A stretch of DNA of 64,000 bases. Origin: Ectothiorhodospira haloalkaliphila ATCC 51935. Its GTDB lineage: Bacteria > Pseudomonadota > Gammaproteobacteria > Ectothiorhodospirales > Ectothiorhodospiraceae. Location of the stretch: the NCBI RefSeq assembly GCF_000633935.1, contig NZ_KK214996.1:796746-860745 (forward strand). The letters are read 5' to 3'. The position numbers and the translations under genes were made by a program. The notes beneath the pieces were generated by a model. That model had not been told where the DNA came from. It ran no database searches and worked only from the letters and a program-made list of their open reading frames with translations. Each line of letters starts with the position of its first letter. The stretch's first letter is position 1. Of this stretch, positions 60,504 through 64,000 are shown piece after piece.

Positions 60504-61006
60504 GAACTGCATGGCGAACGACCGACCGATGCCGCGCCGCCGCGTCCCACGAATATCTCTCGTGCACGCTCTCCGGTGCAGGATTGCGGCTCGACGCGGA
60601 ACAAGTGGTTCCCGTCTCCGCCGCTACCGGCGCTGACTCGGTCACCAAGTGCGCCAAAGGTCACCCGATTACCGCTGGAGAAATTGGCCGACACATCCGT
60701 ATTGGCCGGCAAGCGTTCCCAGACCCGAAGCTGCTCGCCAGAGCAGTCATTGCCAACCCGCACCTGCCAGCCACCACCGCTGCCGCTCCAGGCTGAATTG
60801 AGGGGACAAAGAGAGACCTGCTCGCCCCGCTTGACGGCTTCGCTTCGCGCGAACAGCAGCCCGGTAATGAGCTGGTTGGCCGTGGTGCTGGCACGATGAT
60901 TCTGAATCATCCCCTGAAAGCCAGGCACGGCCACGCCGATGAGGATCGCCATCACGGTGATGGTGATCATCAACTCGACCAAGGTGAATCCGCCATTACG
61001 GGGCAT
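60500..61006 (-). CDS. fimT: Minor pseudopilin FimT/GspH-like
   Basis: 168 residues. Prepilin motif G|FTLVELMITITVMAILIGVAVPGF, then the GspH/FimT-type domain (RSEAVKRGEQVSLCP, GNRVTFGALGDR). FimT-like pilins bind DNA in some competent bacteria; whether this one does cannot be told. First gene of the minor-pilin cluster, so the cluster's promoter must lie in the gap above it. Confidence 0.88.
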   Translation of the reverse strand: MPRNGGFTLVELMITITVMAILIGVAVPGFQGMIQNHRASTTANQLITGLLFARSEAVKRGEQVSLCPLNSAWSGSGGGWQVRVGNDCSGEQLRVWERLPANTDVSANFSSGNRVTFGALGDRVSAGSGGDGNHLFRVEPQSCTGERAREIFVGRGGAASVGRSPCSS

Positions 61007-61341
61007 GCGCAGGTACTATTGACATGAGTTCACATTCACTATTAGGCCCTGCAGCCGCCAAACTCAAGGCGCGGGAGTCGAGCGGCGCGATTTTCTTGCC
61101 AGGCGGTGGCAAGTTGGCTTCAAGCTGAAACAACCACCGACGGACCACATACAGCCAATAACGTCGAAGAAACTTACAAAATTGCCAGCTATTCTGTGAC
61201 GAAGATCTCAGTCAACACCTAACTCATTGTTTTTTATACACTGGCCAACTTATTGCATGAGGAAAGAGGCGACTAGAAACCTAAACAGATCAAGAGCCCT
61301 TCTTCACACAGGGCAAGAAGAAGCGCGTCCAAGGAGCAACC
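61007..61341. other. Gap between fimT and the secreted protein; no gene seen
   Basis: 335 bases, clearly more A/T-rich than the core, carrying the unassigned promoters of the divergent fimT and 61342 genes. I see no convincing -35/-10 pair, no tRNA and no REP element. An ordinary regulatory gap is likely. Confidence 0.6.
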
Positions 61342-61602
61342 ATGACTCTCCCCCTTTTTCGAACCATCGCCATGACAATAGCGTGTGCAGGCGCTGTACC
61401 GGCCGCACACGCAACCCCCTTGGTGAATGAGTTCTCATCAGGCAGTGGCGATTCTTCAAAGGATTGGGCGGTGCCAGGTTTTGACAGCGAGATTGGTTTC
61501 GTCGCCGAAGGTAGAATTGGCGCGCATGGAGGCACCAGTACCATTGAGCTGAAGGTGGCACCGGATACAAGTACTCCCTACTGGGGTGGTGAAGCGGACT
61601 GA
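61342..61602 (+). CDS. Short secreted protein, possibly truncated
   Basis: 86 residues: a signal peptide (MTIACAGAVPAAHA), then a 60-residue acidic part (PLVNEFSSGSGDSSKDW, FVAEGRIGAHGG, APDTSTPYWGG). CAAGGAGC precedes the ATG. It resembles the start of surface-anchor (choice-of-anchor type) proteins, but ends abruptly without a domain or C-terminal sorting signal, so it may be a 5' fragment. Function unknown. Confidence 0.6.
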   Translation: MTLPLFRTIAMTIACAGAVPAAHATPLVNEFSSGSGDSSKDWAVPGFDSEIGFVAEGRIGAHGGTSTIELKVAPDTSTPYWGGEAD

Positions 61603-61775
61603 AGCGGTCATCTTTCTTGGGGCCCCTTTACTCCCATGCCCGAGCATGCCCCCTCCCCTGTCGCTTTGTTTTGCGAGGGCCTATACTGCTCAACGAGGTT
61701 CGCAGAGCGGGCGGCTAAATGGGGCGCGTCAGCCCTCGCAGCCAGGAATCCATCAGTTCGGGGGGAAGAATCACG

Positions 61776-62435
61776 ATGAAGCAAGGGATCATCCAGGGAG
61801 TAGCGCTGGCCTCGGCTCTTACGCTACTTACGGCACCAGCGCTGGTCGCTGCACAGGGGAATGCCGGGGAAAACTATCTGCGCTTCTCGGGGGCGGTGCT
61901 ACTGGCCAATGATCGGGATATTGACGAGGATTTCGACGACTTCAACTTTTCCGGGGATGCCAAATTCAGGAACGGGGAGCTTTTCAGCATCGCACTCGGC
62001 AGGGAAGTGACTCCCTGGCTGGATATGGAATTCGAGCTTGGCCATCTCGAGGCACCATTCGATAAGCTTGAAGGCCGCGTTCGAGAGAGCACGACCGGGT
62101 TGGAAGCGCCCGTTTCAGAGTCGGTTTCCGGCAAGATGTCCGGATGGTTCGGTTTCGTCAACGCCCACTTTCGCCCCATGCGAGGTTCGCTGTTCGAGCC
62201 CTACTTCGGCGGCGGCATCGGCCTGGCTTCGCTTGAGGAGGACCTGGAAGGTGACACCTCCTCCGACACCGAACTGGCTCTGAATGCCACCCTCGGGCTG
62301 GATTACAACATTCGCGAGGATGTCGCCATCGGCGGGCAATACCGCTACATCTGGGCGGACATGTCCACCACCGGCTATGGCGACAATGCCTTCACGGCCA
62401 GCGCCGTATCCCTGTCATTGAAGATCAGCTTCTGA
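61776..62435 (+). CDS. Outer-membrane beta-barrel protein
   Basis: 219 residues. Signal peptide (LASALTLLTAPALVAAQG), then alternating hydrophobic strands with acidic loops (DRDIDEDFDDFN), ending VSLSLKISF with a terminal Phe as in barrel proteins. Like OmpW/Opa-type small barrels: WLDMEFELGH, YFGGGIGLA, IGGQYRYIW. GGGGGAAG precedes the ATG. No partner is visible; the role is unknown. Confidence 0.8.
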   Translation: MKQGIIQGVALASALTLLTAPALVAAQGNAGENYLRFSGAVLLANDRDIDEDFDDFNFSGDAKFRNGELFSIALGREVTPWLDMEFELGHLEAPFDKLEGRVRESTTGLEAPVSESVSGKMSGWFGFVNAHFRPMRGSLFEPYFGGGIGLASLEEDLEGDTSSDTELALNATLGLDYNIREDVAIGGQYRYIWADMSTTGYGDNAFTASAVSLSLKISF

Positions 62436-62454
62436 CAGCCACCCTATGGGCACC

Positions 62455-62484
62455 GCGCTGCAACAGCAGCGCTCGTGCCAGGCA
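62455..62484 (+). repeat. Fragment of a REPIN spacer
   Basis: GCGCTGCAACAGCAGCGCTC and the bases after it match the spacer of the REPINs at 28994 and 30186, without the flanking arms: a decayed copy, followed by a partial CCCCTCTCCC repeat (62494-62503). Confidence 0.6.
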
Positions 62485-62564
62485 ATTTGTCCACCCCTCT
62501 CCCGTGCGAGGCGTGGGAAGGGGCGGCACATGGACAGACAAGGGACGTCCCACGGAGGATCGCG

Positions 62565-62849
62565 ATGACATCCCTATTGGATCGTCCTGAAGATGCAGTT
62601 TCTGCCACATCCATGGCACGAGGTTTCAGCGCTCATCTCAAGGAAGTATCGGCCCGGCAGACCGACAGGCTTGTCATCTTCAAGGATAATCAGCCCGTTG
62701 CGGTAATGATGAATGTCCAGGCGTATCAAGACCTTGTCGATGAACTCGAAGATCTGCGCATCGAAGCGGTGGCACGGGATCGGTTAACTGGTTATCTGAC
62801 TCTGACTCCAGGGACAGGCACTCTTGACTCCAGGGACAGGCACTCTTGA
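62565..62849 (+). CDS. Phd/YefM-type antitoxin with replaced C-terminus
   Basis: 94 residues. The N-terminal DNA-binding part is intact (SATSMARGFSAHLKEVSARQ, VIFKDNQPVAVMMNVQAYQDLVDEL). From about residue 74 the normal toxin-binding tail is missing; instead the reading runs into two copies of a 22-base repeat (TGYLTLTPGTGTLDSRDRHS). GGAGG precedes the ATG. No RelE/ParE/Doc toxin follows. It is an orphan antitoxin that may still bind its operator, or a pseudogene. Confidence 0.72.
   Translation: MTSLLDRPEDAVSATSMARGFSAHLKEVSARQTDRLVIFKDNQPVAVMMNVQAYQDLVDELEDLRIEAVARDRLTGYLTLTPGTGTLDSRDRHS
62803..62846 (+). repeat. 22-bp tandem repeat containing GGGACAGGCA
   Basis: TGACTCCAGGGACAGGCACT-CT at 62803-62824 and again at 62825-62846. 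The core GGGACAGGCA also occurs in the 79-bp units at 28877 and 28956. Confidence 0.85.
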
Positions 62850-63029
62850 CCATTTCGGTCGGATGTTCGCCTGCTACCGATTATGTCAACGACCACCCTC
62901 CCCCATTCCCCGGCCTTGAATCGCCCTCAGCACCCGATTCCCCCCGATCTCTTGCCCGACACCTGAACGGCGCCCAGAGGCCATCCTCGGTACATCACCG
63001 CAGCAGGGGGAGTCGTTCGGGGAAGCCCG

Positions 63030-63365
63030 TCAGGCCGCTGATCGTCGTCGCTGCTGCCGGTAAACGGCCTCAAACCGAGTGCTCTGATCCAGCCATTGCT
63101 CCGGGTTGAGTCCCAGCCGCTGCAGGATCGGAGGCAGTGCGTTGGCAATGGCACCCTTCTTTTTCGGATCAATGGCCCGCCCGGTGTAGTCCACCAGGGC
63201 CAGATAATCCTCGAAGGCGAACGGGATGCCGGTCTGTTCCTCCTGCACCCATGCACTCTCAAAGTGCAGTAGCGGTTTGACGTTGCCATCGAACCGCAGC
63301 AGGGCGTCCATCTGCATCTGCTCGCGCACGGTGCGTAGACCGCTGAAGGTTGCCACCCATTCCAC
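63030..63365 (-). pseudogene. C-terminal remnant of a REP-type (TnpA_REP/DUF1568) transposase
   Basis: Only the C-terminal third is left: LLRFDG, GIPFAFEDYLALVDYTGRAI, KKKGAIANALPPILQRLGL and PEQWLDQSTRFEAVYR, a tail well known from proteobacterial IS200-like REP-associated transposases. The catalytic HUH/Tyr domain is absent. Its first codons overlap the terminal repeats of the neighbouring IS21-type element, so that insertion probably removed the 5' part. The region 62850-63029 downstream holds no gene. Confidence 0.65.
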
Positions 63366-63403
63366 GTGAAGCCTGCCACCCGGACCGGGGCAAAGCTGCC
63401 ACC
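63351..63403. repeat. Three 23-bp-spaced terminal repeats of the IS
   Basis: TGCCACC begins at 63351, 63374 and 63397, each preceded by an AAG(G/C)-type triplet (GAAGGT, GAAGCC, AAAGC). Consistent with multiple transposase-binding sites at an IS21 end. Confidence 0.7.
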
Positions 63404-63435
63404 CATCGGAGCGTAGCGACGCGGGGTTTTCCTTC

Positions 63436-64000
63436 TTACTCCGACGTTGCGGTGTCGGTCAACTTGGACTGGGTTTTTCGCATGGACTCCCCTCTGAGAT
63501 TGATCTTGTAGGCGTTGTGAACCAAGCGATCCAGAATGGCATCAGCCAGGGTGGCATCACCGATGACGTCGTGCCATTGGTCCATGGGCAGTTGGCTGGT
63601 GGCGATGGTGGATCGTCTGCCGTGGCGGTCTTCCAACACCTCCAGGAGGTCACGGCGGTTTTCAGCATTGAGTTTCATGAGCCCCCAGTCGTCGAGAATC
63701 AGTACATCCACTTTGGCCAAGTTGGCCAGAAGCTTTGCGTACTGACCATCCCCCTTGGCGATGCTCAGCTCCCGCAACAGACGGGTTAGACGAACGTAGT
63801 GGGCGGTGTGTCCCTCTCGGCAGGCCTTATGGGCCAAGGCACAGGCCAGCCAGGTTTTGCCAACCCCGGTGGGCCGGTGATGAGGATATTGAGGTGTTCC
63901 TTCACCCACTGGCAGGCCGCCAGGGATTGGATCAACCCCTTGTCCAGGCCGCGCGGGTTCCGATAATCCAGGTCTTCGAGGCTCGCTGTGTGTCGCAGCT
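63436..64000 (-). pseudogene. istB: IS21-type helper ATPase IstB, frameshifted and cut by the window edge
   Basis: AAA+ ATPase that helps IstA. From 64000 the reading [39 protein letters not shown] runs to the Walker A loop, where one base is missing in a G/C run (around 63871-63873). The second frame then continues [14 protein letters not shown], Walker [10 protein letters not shown] and on to the stop at 63436. So the protein is split in the P-loop. It is either a real pseudogene or a single-base sequence error. The 5' end is outside the window. Confidence 0.85.

Larger units (their letters stand above)
63345..64000 (-). mobile_element. End of an IS21-family insertion sequence (continues past the window)
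   Basis: Contains istB and, beyond it, three TGCCACCC units with 23-base spacing. Multiple terminal repeats are characteristic of IS21-type elements. istA and the other end should lie beyond 64000. Confidence 0.7.

Overview
The window is GC-rich chromosomal DNA of a respiring gammaproteobacterium. Gene order and gene content (ponA-pilMNOPQ, ftsYEX-rpoH, argE-argA, ccoNOQP-ccoGHIS, amgK-murU, tsaD-rpsU-yqeY) fit a member of the Chromatiales/Ectothiorhodospiraceae or a close relative. This placement is inferred from gene content; no rRNA gene is present. Almost all of it is vertically inherited core genome. The accessory material is at the two ends and in the dispersed palindromic repeats.

Layout: 0.1-1.4 kb holds a secreted, low-complexity Ser/Asn/Asp repeat protein behind a good sigma-54 promoter. 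1.7-10.9 kb carries arginine biosynthesis (argE, argA), an O-methyltransferase, cAMP phosphodiesterase, glycogen debranching, the AmgK/MurU peptidoglycan-sugar salvage pair and UbiT. 11-22.7 kb holds RimO, L31, a secreted nuclease, malate dehydrogenase, a 5'-3' exonuclease, a DUF1007/NicO metal-transport pair, RluE, a lytic transglycosylase, a fructosamine-kinase-like protein and RsmD. 22.7-30.1 kb holds two M16 peptidases, ftsY-ftsE-ftsX and the heat-shock sigma factor rpoH. A CIRCE-like element overlaps the probable rpoH promoter. 30.3-39 kb is a complete cbb3 oxidase locus on the minus strand (ccoN-O-Q-P-G, an extended FixH, ccoI, ccoS, then a coupled 51-residue membrane protein). 39-47.8 kb holds bioC-bioH, plsY, tsaD, rpsU, yqeY, hemE, an uncharacterised protein and PBP1A. 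48-61 kb is type IV pilus: pilMNOPQ forward, and a reverse fimT-pilV-pilW-pilX-pilY1-pilE cluster whose base composition is visibly lower in GC. 61.3-64 kb is a decaying accessory zone: a short secreted protein, a beta-barrel protein, an antitoxin with a replaced tail, a remnant of a REP-type transposase, and one end of an IS21-family element with a frameshifted IstB.

Three repeat families run through the window. The first is REP palindromes (TTCGCGGCC-rAGGGCCGC-TCCCAC and a related CGGGC variant), often as inverted pairs (REPINs). The second is a CCCTCACCCC... hairpin, and all four good copies lie between convergent genes. The third is a GGGACAGGCA-containing element. The REP palindromes also lie in frame inside ftsY (twice, within an internal duplication), inside the copper ATPase gene ccoI (a whole inverted pair) and at the N-terminus of an M16 peptidase.

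I did not find a clearly new multi-gene system. The most interesting items are the protein-coding REPIN insertions, the CIRCE-like operator over the rpoH promoter, the sigma-54-driven repeat protein, the FixH with an added membrane domain, and the small gene coupled to ccoS.
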